Position numbers and translations under genes: made by a program | Notes under the pieces: generated by a model | Database searches by the model: none | What the model was told of the DNA's origin: nothing | What the model saw: the letters and a program-made list of their open reading frames with translations, nothing else | Source: Prorocentrum cordatum | Taxonomy: Eukaryota > Sar > Dinophyceae > Prorocentrales > Prorocentraceae | Length of the DNA stretch: 64,000 nt | Reading direction: 5' to 3' | Assembly: GCA_963575745.1 (NCBI GenBank) | Contig: CAUYUJ010015826.1 | Span: 336,001-400,000, forward strand | Shown: in pieces, positions 43,610 to 55,397 of the stretch | How the letters are laid out: each line of letters starts with the position of its first letter | Position numbering within the stretch: position 1 is the first letter of the stretch

Positions 43610-45690
43610 GAGCCCCTGTGCTACGAAACGTCTCAGGCAGAACGGGCCAGACCATCTCGCGCTTAACATCTTCGAGCTTCGCATTGTGAGGATGGCTCAA
43701 GCGAAACGGGCCGGACCACCTCGCGAGCGACATCTTGGAGCTCAGTATTTGAAGGATGTCTCAAACGAAACGGGCTGGACAACCTCTTGCGCACGTTCTG
43801 ACAAGTCCGCGTCACATTCGCTTCCCGTTGGGTCCTCTCCTGCAACTCCCTTCCTTCTCCCTCCTCCTCCTCCTCCTCCTCCTCCTCCTCCTCCTCCCCC
43901 TCATCTTGCCTGCTCCCTCCTCCTCCTCCTCCTCCTCCTCCTCCTCCTCCTCTTCCTTTTCCCTTCCTTCTCCTCCTCCTCCTCCTGCTCCTCCTCCTCC
44001 TCCTCCTCCTCCTCCTCCTCCTCCTCCTCCTCCACCTCCTCTTCATCCCGAACGGCATCTCGGAGCCCAGAGTTGCGAGGATGCCTCCAGCGTAACGGGC
44101 TGGACCACCTCGCGCGCAGCATCTCGGAGCCCAGAGTTGCGACGATGTCTCGGGCGAAACGTGCTGCGAGGAAGTCTCAGGCGGAACGGGCCGGACCACC
44201 TCGAGCGCGGCGTCTCAGAGCTCCGAGTTGCGGGGGTCTCTTGGGGCCTCCTGGGGCCTTCTGGGGACCTCCTGTGGCGTCCTCCTGGGCCTCCTGTGGC
44301 CTCCTGGACCCCACCTGGGGCTTCCTGAAGCCTCTTGGGGCTCCCAGGGGGGGACATCTAACATGTGGCCTCTTGGGGCTCCCATGGGGGCACAAGAGCA
44401 AACAAAAAAAAAACGAATCGACACCGGATGTGTATTAACTTGACACGTTCTGATAGGGGGCCTCCTGGGGCCTCCTGGGAGCCTCCTGGGAATCTCCTGG
44501 GGACCCCAGGGGCCTGTCCTGGGCGTCCTGCGGCCTCTCCTGGGCGTCCTGTCCTGGGAGCCTCCTGGGAAGCTCTCTGGGGCCTCCTGGGGCTCCCAGG
44601 GTCCCAGGGGGGATATGTAACATGTGGCCTTCTGTGCCCCCAGGCTGGACCACCTCTTGCGCGGCATCTGGGAGCTCAGAGTTGCGAGAATGTCTTGTGC
44701 GAGACGGGCCGGACCACCTTGCGCACGGCATCTCAGAGCTCAGAGTTGCGAGGATGTCTCATGCGAGACGGGCTGGACCACGTCGCGCGCGGCATCTGGA
44801 GCTCAAAGTTGCGAGAATGTCTTGTGCGAAACGGGCCGGACCACCTTGCGCACGGCATCTCAGAGCTCAGAGTTGCGAGGATGTCTCAGGCGAGACGGGC
44901 CAGACCACCTCGCGCAGGGCGTCTCAGAGCTCAGAAGTTCGAGGATGTCTCAGACGAAACGGGCCGGACCACCTCTCTCGCGGCATCTCGGAAAGCAAAA
45001 GTGCGAGGATGTCTCAAGTGAAACAGGCCAGACCACCTCTTGGGCGGCATTTCGGGGCTCAGAGTTTAGAGGATGTCTCAAGCGAAACGGGCCAGACCAC
45101 CCCTCGCGCGGCATCAGAGAGCGCAGAGTTGCGAGGATGTCTCAGGCAAAACGGGCTGGACCACCTCGCGCACGACATATCAAGGCTCCGAGTTTGGAGG
45201 ATGTCTCAGGTGAAACGGGCTGGACCACGTCGCGCGCGGCATCTCCGAGGTCAGAGTTGCGAGGATGTCTCAGGCGAAATGGACTAAACCACCTCTTGCG
45301 CGGCAGCTCAGAGCTCAGAGTTTCGAGGATGTCTCAGGCGAAACAGGCCGGACCACCTCGCAAGCGGCATCTCGGAGCCCAGAGTTTCCAGGATGTCTCA
45401 GGCGAAACGGGCCGAACCACCTCGCAAGCGTCATCTCGGAGCCCGGAGTTGCGAGGATGTCTCAGGCGAAACGGGCCGGACCACCTCTCGCACTGCACCT
45501 CGGGGCTCAGAGTTTCGAGGATTTCCCAAGCGAAACGGCCCGGACCACCTCTCGCGCGGCGTCCCGGAGTGCAACTTTTCGAGGATGTCTCAGGCGAAAC
45601 GGCCAATCCTGGCCAACTCCAAAACGAGAGTTGTGAGGATGTCTCAAGCGAAACGGCCCGGACAAAATCAAATTTTTGTGAGGATGTCTC
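43610..45690 (+). repeat. 64-bp tandem array carrying the GAGACATCC motif (as GGATGTCTC)
   Basis: Unit GAGGATGTCTCAGGCGAAAC, then GGGCCGGACCACCTCGCGC and GGCATCTCGGAGC; 64 bp in the clean part (44650-45690). It is interrupted by (CTC)n at 43855-44040, GGGGCCTCYTGG units at 44230-44380 and 44460-44620, and an A run at 44403-44412. GTTTCGCCTGAGACATCC, its reverse complement, is the core of the segments at 7-17.8 kb. The 364-residue frame cycles through three unit frames. Confidence 0.9.
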
Positions 45691-45772
45691 TGCTCCCCTT
45701 TCCCTCGGCCGGAGCTAGCTTTTATCACAACAGCACCCCGTTCAGCAAGCTGTTTCGGGAAAAACCTATGTC

Positions 45773-45950
45773 GGAATACACCTCAGGCGATGCTTAAGAA
45801 AACTTAAAGTTTTCGACCAGAGTCTCGATTATTCTTGACGTGTCAATGTAAATCTTAAGATCTTGATAGAAATATTGGGTTTTTGCTCAAGTTCTGAGAC
45901 TATGAATTTCTTAACCCATGATTTCTTAAGCATTTCGCAGGGTGTATTCC
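45773..45950. mobile_element. MITE-like inverted-repeat element
   Basis: 178 bp. Left end GGAATACACC...GCTTAAGAAA (45773-45801), right end TTTCTTAAGC...GGTGTATTCC (45922-45950); 29-bp arms with about five central mismatches. AT-rich interior unlike the GC-rich surroundings. TC on both sides may be a 2-bp duplication. Confidence 0.7.
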
Positions 45951-46106
45951 TCCTGCAGAGGCACAGGCAAAAAATGCCGTGGCCCGTGTGCGCCGCCCGA
46001 GAGCCCGCCGCCGTCCGAGCCCGTCGGCGGGCCGGGCACGGCGGGCGTGCGCGCGCGCGCCGTTCTTCGCCTGCTTCCCGGCGGTGCCCAGGGGCGCCCT
46101 CGAGGG

Positions 46107-46402
46107 AGGAGGAGGAGGAGGAGGAGGAGGAGGAGGAGGAGGAGGAGGAGGAGGAGGAGGAGGAGGAGGAGGAGGAGGAGGAGGAGGAGGAGGAGGAGGA
46201 GGAGGAGGAGGAGGAGGAGGAGGAGGAGGAGGAGGAGGAGGAGGGGAGGAGGAGGAGGAGGAGGAGGAGGAGGAGGAGGAGGAGGAGGAGGAGGAGGGGG
46301 GGGGGGGAGGAGGAGGAGGAGGAGGGAGGAGGAGGAGGAGGAGGAGGAGGAGGAGGAGGAGGAGGAGAGGAGGAGGAGGAGGAGGAGGAGGAGGAGGAGG
46401 AG
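46107..46402 (+). repeat. (GGA)n microsatellite
   Basis: About 300 bp of almost pure GGA. Glu, Gly and Arg homopolymer frames arise from it. Confidence 0.95.
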
Positions 46403-47596
46403 GCGCGAAGTTATTCGCGCTTCGCGCAAGGGGCGCCGCCAGCAGTTTTGTTCTCTTCGCCGTGCGCCTCGACCAGTTCGGGTACGGCCTCCTTGTCCTC
46501 TCCTCGCTGAGGGAGCCGATTCGCCCGCGGGGGCGGCTGAAGGCGGCGGGGCGGTTGGTCGCACTCGTCCGCCTTTCGGCGTTCTCTACTCCACTCCCCT
46601 GGGAGGCGGCGCGAGAACGCGAAGTTGTTCGCGCTCTCGCGCAGCGCGCAGCGCGAAGCTGGGAGCCCTTGCTGCCGAGCTGGAAAGCCACCGCGGTTGC
46701 CAGCTCAGTTAGCCGCTCCAGCGCTGCCCTGCAGGGCGCGCTGGCGCAGCCCCGCCGCTGGCTGCAATGGGCGCTGCTGCAGCCGGCCGCGGAAATGATG
46801 GCGGCGTTCGTGAAGGGCGTCAGGTGTCTGTGTGTGTGATGTTTTGGTTGAAGATGGTCGGCTACTCATGATGGGATTGGTCACCTTGTTGGTTCTCGTG
46901 TTGTCATATACATGCACGGCAGTTCCTCGTGCATCTCCTGCTCATGTTGGTCGTGGTCCTCACGCTGATGTTGCTCAAGGCCATGCTGCCGACCCGTGGC
47001 ACGTCGGTCATGGCCCACCGTCTTCCAGCGGGGCTGCTGCTGCAGCTGTTTCTCGCGGTTAGCCTGGTCAGGTGGTTCGTGTCGAGATTTCGAGCCTTGC
47101 TGAAAATTGCAGCGCCACGGCTGCTCGACCACATGAGAAGGGCAAAAGCAAGGCCGCGGACCTTGTTGGTGCTGATGCTGAAGCGGCGCAATGTGATGTA
47201 TAGCTTTCTGTGCTATATACGAGTGGCGTTGTATGCTTTGCCGGAGTCTGACCGCTTATTTGTCTGGACGTGAATCTTGGGACCCAGGCCAGTCCGTGGT
47301 CCGTACCCATTTCTCCGTTCTCATGTCCTCCCCCTTTCCCCCTGCTTTCATTCACCTTTTTACACACGTCGTACGAGCTACGTGTCATGGGCGCACCAGC
47401 GTGCAGTTTGTTCAGGGGCATGTGCCGCTTGCTGCCCGAGGAGGGGCGGAGGAAGCGACAGGTACATCTGGCGGACAAGGGTATGAAGGACTTGGGAAAG
47501 GGATGGCGAGGAGAGGACAACACGCAAAGATGTATGTTTTGGGACGGGGGCTGTCCGTGTCGCCGAGCTGCGCTCGCTCGCAGCCCTCGCCGCCAG
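46403..47596 (+). other. Presumed intron upstream of the V-ATPase B exon
   Basis: Ends in CGCCAG before the exon at 47597, so at least the right part should be intron. I searched for earlier V-ATPase B motifs (GEGMTR, DVQAMK, MPNDDITHP) and found none. A frame at 46865-47062 begins MMGLVTLLVLVLSY, signal-like, but is unsupported. Confidence 0.5.
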
Positions 47597-47684
47597 GCCG
47601 TCGTCGGGGAGGAGGCCTTGAGCGAGGACGAGCACAAGTACCTAGAGTTCTTGGACAAGTTCGAATTGAAGTTCCTGTCGCAGG
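47597..47684 (+). CDS. ATP6V1B: V-type ATPase subunit B, third-last exon
   Basis: 88 bases encode 29 residues beginning AVVGEEALSEDE, then YLEFLDKFELKFLSQ. V-ATPase B proteins of plants and animals carry KAVVGEEALS..DLLYLEFLDKFE at this point, near the C-terminus. The exon begins after CGCCAG and ends one base into a Gly codon before GTCGTG, a canonical GT donor; the next exon restores GGT (Gly) and the expected PYENR. Subunit B forms part of the A3B3 catalytic head of the proton pump of acidic compartments. Earlier exons, including the nucleotide-contact region, were not found. The upstream frame 47270-47596 is intron read-through. Confidence 0.9.
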
Positions 47685-48439
47685 GTCGTGTTGGTGGAGG
47701 GCGGGACGTGAGGCACGGGAGGGGGGCTGCATATGTTCGGCTTGGAGGGCGAGAGAGGAGGCTTCAGGGCGGTGTGATATGGGCGTGAAAGATGGGGAGG
47801 GCAAGGCGGGGAATGTTTGAGTCCCTCTTACGCCTCACCGTCACCCTCCTCTAACGATATCTGTTGCCCCTCAGGGCTTCGCCCCCTGCCGCCGGCCCCC
47901 TCTCTCGGATAATGGGGTATGCAAAAGCTACGCTGTGAGGCCTGAGCGCCGTCGTGAAGCAGCGTCGGAACTCAGTCGAGCGGGGGCCACTTGAGATGTC
48001 CGGCTGCCCTGCAGGGTTCCAGGTGGGGCACGCGCTCACACATTGCCATACACGCTTGGATATGATGATTGCGAAAGGCTCGCATGGTTGCCTTGCGTTC
48101 TTCCTTTTGGGCCGCGACAGCGGTTGGAAAGTGCTTCGGATTTTGTTGGGAAAGGTTCAGCGCACTTACTATCGTTAATCTTCGTGTTCAGTCTAATTTC
48201 GTGTGATGTTATGTGTGATTTATTTGGTGTTTTTTTTGCGCTCCGGGGGCCTTCAACACGGATCCTTAGTGAAAACTTCGTGACGCTTCGATGATCCTCA
48301 CCAGCCCATGCAGAATTCAGCCGAGGTTGTCTTGAATTCTCTTGGAGGCATTCCAGAGCCAAGCTCGGCTGGAGGCCGTCTTGAGGTTTCTAGGACGTCA
48401 GTCGGAGGCCGTATTGTCATGCTCGGAGAATTCATGCGG

Positions 48440-48835
48440 TCCTGAAAGCTGTTTTTCCCCAGCCATATTGTGGTGTTGGGTATTTCGTTTTGAAGGGACA
48501 GCGCCCCGCGTTTCCTCCTCTCCTCCTCCCCCTCCTCCCTCTTCCCCCTCGTTCCCTCTGCCATCCGCATGTTTGTGTTTCGGCAAACCCCTCACACGCT
48601 TCGTGGCCCCATGGGAAGCTCCACCGAAGGCGCCAGTGGGAGGGTTCCCATGGCACCATCGCCCAATTTCGGCCCACCCCACGCATGCTTCGTGGCTCCA
48701 TAGGGAGCTCCACCCAAGGCCCCAGAGGGAGGGTTCTCATGGCACATTTCAGCATACCCATCACACGTTTCGTGGCCACATAGGGAGCCCCGCCGCAGGC
48801 CCCAGTGGGAGGGTTGCATGCAGCACCGCTCCATT
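48440..48835 (-). repeat. 76-bp family composite, inverted copy
   Basis: 48440-48595 is the linker module in reverse (CCCCGCGTTTCC, CCTCCTC tract). 48595-48835 has about three units reading GGGAGCTCCACC and GTGGCCCCATGGGAAGC-type sequence, the reverse of 49690-50330. Confidence 0.85.
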
Positions 48836-48838
48836 TAG

Positions 48839-48846
48839 GACACAGA

Positions 48847-48884
<38 letters not shown>

Positions 48885-48914
48885 CGCACGCACGCACGCA
48901 CACACACACACACA

Positions 48915-48953
<39 letters not shown>

Positions 48954-49592
48954 CAACACACACATAGACACACACACAGACACACTGACACACACACAGA
49001 CACACACACAGACACACACACACAGACACACACACACAGACACACACACACAAACACACACAGACACAGACACACCTACACACACTCACACACACACACA
49101 CAGACACGCACACACACACTCACACACGCATTCACACACACACACTCACACACTCACACACTCACACACTCACACACTCACACACTCACACACACGCAAC
49201 ACACGCACAACACACGCACAACACACACAGCACACGCACGACACACACAGACGCACGCACAACCCCCCCCCACACACACACACACACACACACACACAAC
49301 ACACACACACAACACACAACACACAACACAACACACAACACACCACACACAACACACAACACACAACACACAACACACAACACACAACACACAACACACA
49401 ACACACAACACACAACACACAACACACAACACACAACACACAACACACAACACACAACACACAACACAACACACAACACACAACACACAACACACAACAC
49501 ACAACACACAACACACAACACACAACACACACACACACACACACGCACAACACACGCACACACATGCACACACACACATACACACGCACACA
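48839..49592 (+). repeat. (CA)n / ACAACAC microsatellite
   Basis: 750 bp. CACACA with GACACA at 48840-49080, CTCACACA at 49080-49195, ACACAACACACAAC at 49300-49530. Thr/His and Cys/Val frames are artefacts. Confidence 0.95.
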
Positions 49593-49689
49593 CCTCCCTT
49601 GGGAGAAGGTTTTTAGGGGGGGGGGTCGGGGAGGGAAAACTGTTCTACCCCCCTAAATTATCCCGGTTGTGAGTAGCGCGATTGTTGGT

Positions 49690-50330
49690 ATAGTCTTCGG
49701 TGGAGCTCCTTATGCGCAGCCACTGGGGCCTTCTGTGGAGCTCCCCATGGGGCCACGAAACGTGCGAGGAGTGTGCCGAAATGGGTGCGGGGGTGTCCTG
49801 CGAGCGCAGCCACTGGGGCTTTCGTCTGAGCTCCCCATGAAGCCACGAAACGCGTGATGAGTGTGCCGACATGATGGGTGCGGTGATGTCATGCGAGCGC
49901 AGCCTCTGGGGCCTGCGGTGGAGCTTCCAATGGAGCCACGAAACGTGTGAGGGGTGTGCCGAAATGGGCGCGGTGGTGTCGTGCGAGCGCAGCCACTGGG
50001 GCATTCGTTGGAGCTCCTTGTGGGGCCACGAAACGTGTGAGAGGTGAGCCGAGATGGGCGCGGTGGTGTCATGCGAGCGCAGCCACTGAGGCCGTCGGTG
50101 GAGCTCCCCATGGGGCCACGAAACGTGTGAGGAGTGTACCGAAATGGGCGCGGTGGTGCCATGCGAACGCAGCCACTTGGGCCTTCGGTGGAGCTCCCTA
50201 TGGGGCTGCGAAGCGTGTGAGGGGTGTGCCCAAATGGGTGCGGTGGTGCCATGCGAGCGCAGACACTGGGTCCTTCGGTGGAGCTCCCTATGGGGCTACG
50301 ACAAGTGTGAGGGGTGTGCCGAACTGGGTG
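49690..50330 (+). repeat. 76-bp family array, copy 3
   Basis: Seven to eight units with CTTCGGTGGAGCTCCC and GGGGCCACGAAACGTGTGAG, each ~77-85 bp, carrying a GCGAGCGCAGCCACTGGGG variant. Followed by (GAT)n and the linker module in the same order as at the window's left end. Confidence 0.9.
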
Positions 50331-50335
50331 GCGAT

Positions 50336-50359
50336 GATGGTGACGATCACGTCGGTGAT

Positions 50360-50456
<97 letters not shown>

Positions 50457-50481
50457 CTGATGCTGATGCTGATGCTGATGC

Positions 50482-50519
<38 letters not shown>

Positions 50520-50660
50520 CTGATGATGATGATGATGATGTTGCTGCTCATGATGATCGGAGGAGGGAGGAGGGAGGAGGGGGGAGACGCGGGGCGCTGT
50601 CTCTTCACAACGAGGACCCAGCACCACAGGATGGTTGGGGGAACATCTGGAGGGGGCCTT
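50336..50660 (+). repeat. (GAT)n run and linker module, copy 2
   Basis: 50336-50555 is GATGAC/GATGAT/GATGCT. 50556-50660 is GGA-rich sequence with GACGCGGGGCGCTGTCTC and CACCACAGGATGGTTGGG, as at 2119-2330. Confidence 0.85.
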
Positions 50661-51441
50661 TCAAGTGGGTCAGGGGAACGATGAGGAACTCCTGGGAGAA
50701 CCCCCCCGAACCCCCAAAGAACTCTTCCTGAAGGTTGTTTTGGGGGATCTGGGGGGGGGGGGACCTCCCTAACCCATCCACAAACCAATCCTCAGAAGGT
50801 TTTTTGGGGCGGGGGGTCCAGGGGGGACACTTCATGAATCCCCTCCCTAATCTTCCACCCCCCAGATGTTTCGCTTGCTGGTTTTAGAGGGGTGCAGGGA
50901 AAACTCCTCCGAACCCCGCCCGAACCTTCCCTAAGGGAGGGCTTTGATGGGGTATGAGGGAAAGGCGTATGATGTTCCAACCGACTTGCCTTGATTACCA
51001 GAAAGAGTTTCGAGCACCAAGGAAGTACCGAAACTGAAGGGTTTTCGCGTGTCGGGCCCTGGGAGGCGATGTTCGCTCGACACGTCTTCGATACGTTTCT
51101 GGGTGCTCGAAATTACTTCTGGGAGGTGGTCCTGAAATGCGATGGGAGCAGCATAAGGAAAGGCTTCCTTACCACTGCAAAAACAAGCCAAGGGGCAGGG
51201 TGTGTGGGTAGGGGGGGACAGAATAAGATTGTGCTCACTTGTGCGGAGGCAGTGCCCCTTTAAAAACCTCTCGAGCCTCCAACCTTCCCCCTGACCACTC
51301 CCCCCACCCACCCACCCTTTCGGCGGGTGCGGCCGAGTTTTTTGTTGTTGTTTTTTTTTCCCGAATGGGGCCCCCAGAAACTCCCACCCCCCTTTCTCCT
51401 TCTCCTGGCTCTTCTCCCGACTCCTGCTCCCCATACTGCAG

Positions 51442-51512
51442 GTCCTTACGAGAACCGCGACATCTTCACCTCCCTGGATCTCGCGTGGACACTGCTGCGG
51501 ATCTTCCCTCAG
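51442..51512 (+). CDS. ATP6V1B: V-type ATPase subunit B, second-last exon
   Basis: 71 bases after CTGCAG. With the G from the previous exon they encode GPYENRDIFTSL then DLAWTLLRIFPQ; plant V-ATPase B has SLDLAWTLLRIFP at this place, animal B has GPYENRTVF. Translation past FPQ (EPLTCHGLPEEG, then Glu-rich) no longer matches, so the exon should end at about 51512. The following bases are GAGCCG, a GA donor, a noncanonical type reported in dinoflagellates. The exact end may shift by two or three bases because of repeated AGGA at the junctions. Confidence 0.9.
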
Positions 51513-52354
51513 GAGCCGCTCACTTGCCACGGTCTCCCTGAGGAGGGGAAGGAGGAGAAGGAGGAGGAGGAGGACGAGGAGCAGGAGGAGGAGGAAGAAG
51601 AAGACGATGAGGAGGAGATGGATGAGGATGCCCACGACCAGCCACGCGCCAGGAGGAGGACGCAGACGAGGACGAGTACGAAATGGAGTAGGGGGGGGGG
51701 CAAGACCAGGAGGAGGATGAGGAGGGCAAGGAGCATGGACTCCAAAGCGCGAGGTTTAGCTGACTGCTTGCACATTCTTAGAGGTCGACTTCGAGAGTCA
51801 ATGATTAATTCCCCGGATACCATCCCTCATGTTTCGCCTTCATGACACCACGAATTGCACAATAATCTTCAGGAGACGTGTCTTGGGGCCCTTCTTGTCT
51901 TCTGATCTGTCCAGGTAGACATCGGCCACAATCGTGGGACGATGCTCTTGTCTAAAGGGATGTCATACCCGTGTTTGCTCAAGGCTGGACGTGAAGTGTC
52001 AGCGTTCAAGTCCCCTTTGTAAGGCCGATGCGACAGCGCTCGGCGATCCGCGTTGCACAGTACCACCATCCAGTCAGTCACTGCTGTTTTGGCTTATCTT
52101 CGGCACAGGATGCGAAAGTCATTTCAACAACGGTCCAGACGCTAAACTATCGCACATCGGACGCCCAGGGACAGGAAAGACCAGAGAGAACGTACAGGTT
52201 CCACTGTGCCAGGGGGTGTCTGTGCACCATGCTTGGTCTTGGGTGCCTGTCGGTAACCCCATGAGGGATGCGGTCAGTGCTCGGGATTATTGTGGAGACC
52301 AGCGAGGAGTATAAAGAGTAGCAGAATGAAGACGAGGAAGAGGCGGAAGAGGCG

Positions 52355-53002
<648 letters not shown>

Positions 53003-53149
53003 GCACCAGTGCTGTCTGGCAGCACCTTCCCGAGTTCCAGAGCCGCCCGTCGACGCCCAGCTTCTTGTCCCTCGGGCCAAAAACTCCGACCTGCGGACGG
53101 CCGTCTGCGCCATGAGAGGGGGCGGAGTCCCGAGGGAAACGGGTCCTAG

Positions 53150-53350
53150 ATTCTTTACGCTTCGCGTATCCCCACCAGCCCATCTCACAGCAGCAACTCT
53201 CGCGAAGCATGCCGGCAGTCGTGTTTTTCAGGCGTGTGTCCGCTTGGCCCCGCGTATCTCCCCTGTTCCTCCTTCCTCCCGCCTCCTTGTACATCCTCCT
53301 TGTGGGGGGAGCGGGAGAAGGACGAGGCGGAGGAGGAGGGAGAGAAAGCG
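53150..53350 (+). repeat. ~200-bp dispersed repeat, copy 2
   Basis: CTTCGCGTATCCCCACCAGC, GCGAAGCATGCCGGCAGTCG and CCTCCTTGTACATCCTCC, closely matching 35895-36110. Confidence 0.85.
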
Positions 53351-53356
53351 CTCCTC

Positions 53357-53510
53357 GTGTGTGAGTCGTTCGGGCTCCTCGTGGTGTGAGTCGTTCGGGC
53401 GCCTCGTCCTGGTGTGAGTCGTTCGGGCCCCTCCTTGTGGTGTGAGTCGTTCGGGCTCTTCGTTGTGTCGTTCGGGCCCCTCGTCCTGTGAGTCGTTCGG
53501 GCTCCTCGCC
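53357..53510 (+). repeat. GTGTGAGTCGTTCGGGC minisatellite, copy 2
   Basis: About five units of the type at 36379-36790, all forward, between the ~200-bp repeat and the composite module. Confidence 0.85.
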
Positions 53511-53511
53511 T

Positions 53512-54127
53512 CTTGGGGCCTCTTGGAGCCTCTGGCCTCTTGGGGGCCTCTTGGGGGCCTCTTGGGGGCCTCTTGGGGGCCTCTTGGGGCCTCTTGGGGC
53601 CTCTTGGGGGCCTCTTGGGGGCCTCTTGGGGGCCTCTTGGGGCCGCTTGGGGGCCTCTTGGGGGCCTCTTGGAGGCCTCTTGGGAGCCTCCTGGGGGCCT
53701 CTTGGGGCCATCTTGGGGCCTCTTGCGACCTCCTTTGAAGCGCAAATGAGAGCTGCCCCCTGAGAAGGACAAAATGAGCCCAAAACCTTTGTAAAATCAA
53801 TGATTTTGCTATAAAGGACGATGAGCGCTGCCCCCTTAGAAGGCCAAAATGGGGCCAAAACCCTAGTAAAATCAATGTTTTTGGCTTCAAAGACGAGTTG
53901 AGGGGCCAAACTCCCCCCCCCCCTCGGGACCAGAATCCTCGTGAGGGTCGTCGTTTTTTGGCCCTCCCAGGAGTCGAAAAAGACCCCCTTGACACCACTC
54001 GGCCCGCCCTCTCCAGGTCCAGGGGAGGGGGTAGGGGGAGGGGTAAACCCCTCCCCGAAGGGGAAGATAGGGGGTTGAGGACAGAGCGGGCTCTCTAAAC
54101 CACTCACGCCCAAAGGGCTGGTGGGAC
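53512..54127 (+). repeat. Composite module with GGGGCCTCTTGG repeats, copy 3
   Basis: Very regular GGGGGCCTCTTG units to ~53720, then GAAGGCCAAAATGGGGCC-type sequence, CCCTCCCAGGAGTCGAAAAA, GGGAGGGGTAAACCCCTCCC and CTAAACCACTCACGCCC, ending GGCTGGTGGGA directly beside the element at 54129. Confidence 0.85.
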
Positions 54128-54128
54128 T

Positions 54129-54286
54129 TAAGTCGGGCGTGTCCTTCTACAGGGGGAATATTCAAAAATAGTTAAAAATAGCCTGGGGGCGATTTTTTGA
54201 TTATTTTTGAGCATGTTCTGAGCATGGTTTGAGTATTTTTAATATTTCGCCCCAAATCCGCTTGTAGGGGGACAGGCCCGACCTTA
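54129..54286. mobile_element. TAAGTCGGGCG element, copy 1 (MITE-like)
   Basis: 158 bp. Left TAAGTCGGGCGTGTCC, right GGACAGGCCCGACCTTA, inverted with one gap and one mismatch in the outer part. AT-rich interior with TTTTTGA repeats. A related copy is at 55575-55679. Confidence 0.75.
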
Positions 54287-54654
54287 TCCTAGACCCCAGG
54301 GTTCCCCTCCGGACCAGTTCTTCATCCTGACCACTGTCGGGAGCCTTGAGACGGGGGGCAATGCAAAGGGGGGTCAGCCAGAGCGCCCGATCTTGCATTG
54401 ACCCAGGCTATCCTGCAGGATCTTGCAGGATCCTTCGCATTGACCCGGGTTTGGGTGAAGGATCTCGCAGGATCTTGCAGGATTTTGCAAGGCCTGACTG
54501 ACCCGGGTCTGGATTGCCCCGGGTCAGAAAATCTTCGATTCCAATGCTTGACGGCCCTGGGGCCCGTGGACGGCCCAAGATGCCCAAAAACGATTGACGG
54601 ATTCGTGTCGTTCCCTTCTTGTCGGCGGACTGCCGCCTTGCGGATGTTCTCCCC

Positions 54655-54932
54655 CCAATCCAGCGCTGGAACACCTGGAACCGTTGTGGTCTTGCAAGCT
54701 CCGGTGCGCGAGTTTCAGGCCGACTGGGTGGGTGAACCTTGGTCCTTCGGGCCTGCTCGTCAACAAGTGGTTCGGTCTCTGCATCGGAATCCGCGCAACG
54801 ATGATTTCGAGAACGTCCGACTTGCGGTGGTTGTCTTCCCTTCCCCCCTAAACATCCAGCGCTGGGATGCCTGGAGCCCGTGCGATACGAAGAGATCCGG
54901 CAGGCGAGTTCCAGGTCGATTGGGTGGGAAGA
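54655..54932 (+). repeat. Diverged direct repeat in intron
   Basis: ATCCAGCGCTGG, CCTGGA and GCGAGTT(T/C)CAGG...GACTGGGTGGG/GATTGGGTGGG occur at ~54658-54735 and ~54857-54930, about 195 bp apart. Nearby DNA to ~54500 has TTGCAGGATC repeats. Confidence 0.65.
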
Positions 54933-54934
54933 TG

Positions 54935-55104
54935 TCCGAGCATTTTCCTTGGGTGGAGGGCAAAGGGTGAAATCTGAAATGCCGTTTCGATGGATTTTCG
55001 AGGGAATCTACGAAAGGTGAATCACAAGACGGATTGGTTTTCGAGGTGCACAAGCCCATATGGATTTCACCCTGAGCCCTCCACCCTAAGAAAATGCTCA
55101 GGAC
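54935..55104. mobile_element. Inverted-repeat element in intron (MITE-like)
   Basis: ~170 bp. Left arm GAGCATTTTCCTTGGGTGGA...GGGTGAAATC, right arm GATTTCACCC...TCCACCCTAAGAAAATGCTC; ~45-bp arms, about 85% matching by eye. No clear duplication. Confidence 0.7.
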
Positions 55105-55397
55105 TTCGCCTCTCCAGCATGCTTAAGCACCAGGTTGTGCGCCAGAGGAGGAGAACATACCGACGCCGCTGCCCTCCCCTCGCTTGCTTTTCTGAGCCTG
55201 CGGGGGGCCTGTCGTCGCCACGGCTGATTTCGCCTCCGAGTCTTGGTCGGGGTGCGCCCTGGGAGGAGATCGGGGGAGCGATTGGCGGTGTCGGTAGTTT
55301 GTTTGTTCCTTCATTGCGCCCTTCGCATCAAAAGCGTACCACGACGAATGATCATCGAGAGCCTGCTGCGCAGGGTCATTGGTGAACTCAGCCGGAG

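Larger units (their letters stand above)
47685..51441 (+). other. V-ATPase B intron (3.76 kb), GT-AG
   Basis: Starts GTCGTG and ends CTGCAG. It holds, in order: unassigned sequence (47690-48440), an inverted linker module and 76-bp units, a (CA)n tract, a forward 76-bp array, a (GAT)n run and the forward linker module. 50661-51440 is unassigned: G/C-run sequence to ~50960, then unique DNA. Confidence 0.85.

Noticed and set aside
46832-47062. Small secreted protein with a signal-like start (MMGLVTLLVLVLSY)
   Set aside because: No supporting splice sites, homology or downstream domain; it probably lies in an intron.
47270-47596. Extending the V-ATPase B exon upstream along the open frame
   Set aside because: The residues before AVVGEEAL do not match the family (no DVQAMK), and an acceptor CCAG lies at the point of divergence.
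48342-49656. Thr/His-rich and Cys/Val-rich long frames
   Set aside because: They translate a (CA)n microsatellite inside the V-ATPase B intron.
51869-52081. LINE endonuclease fragment on the minus strand (GDLNAD)
   Set aside because: A single short motif without the rest of the endonuclease; too weak to annotate as a gene.
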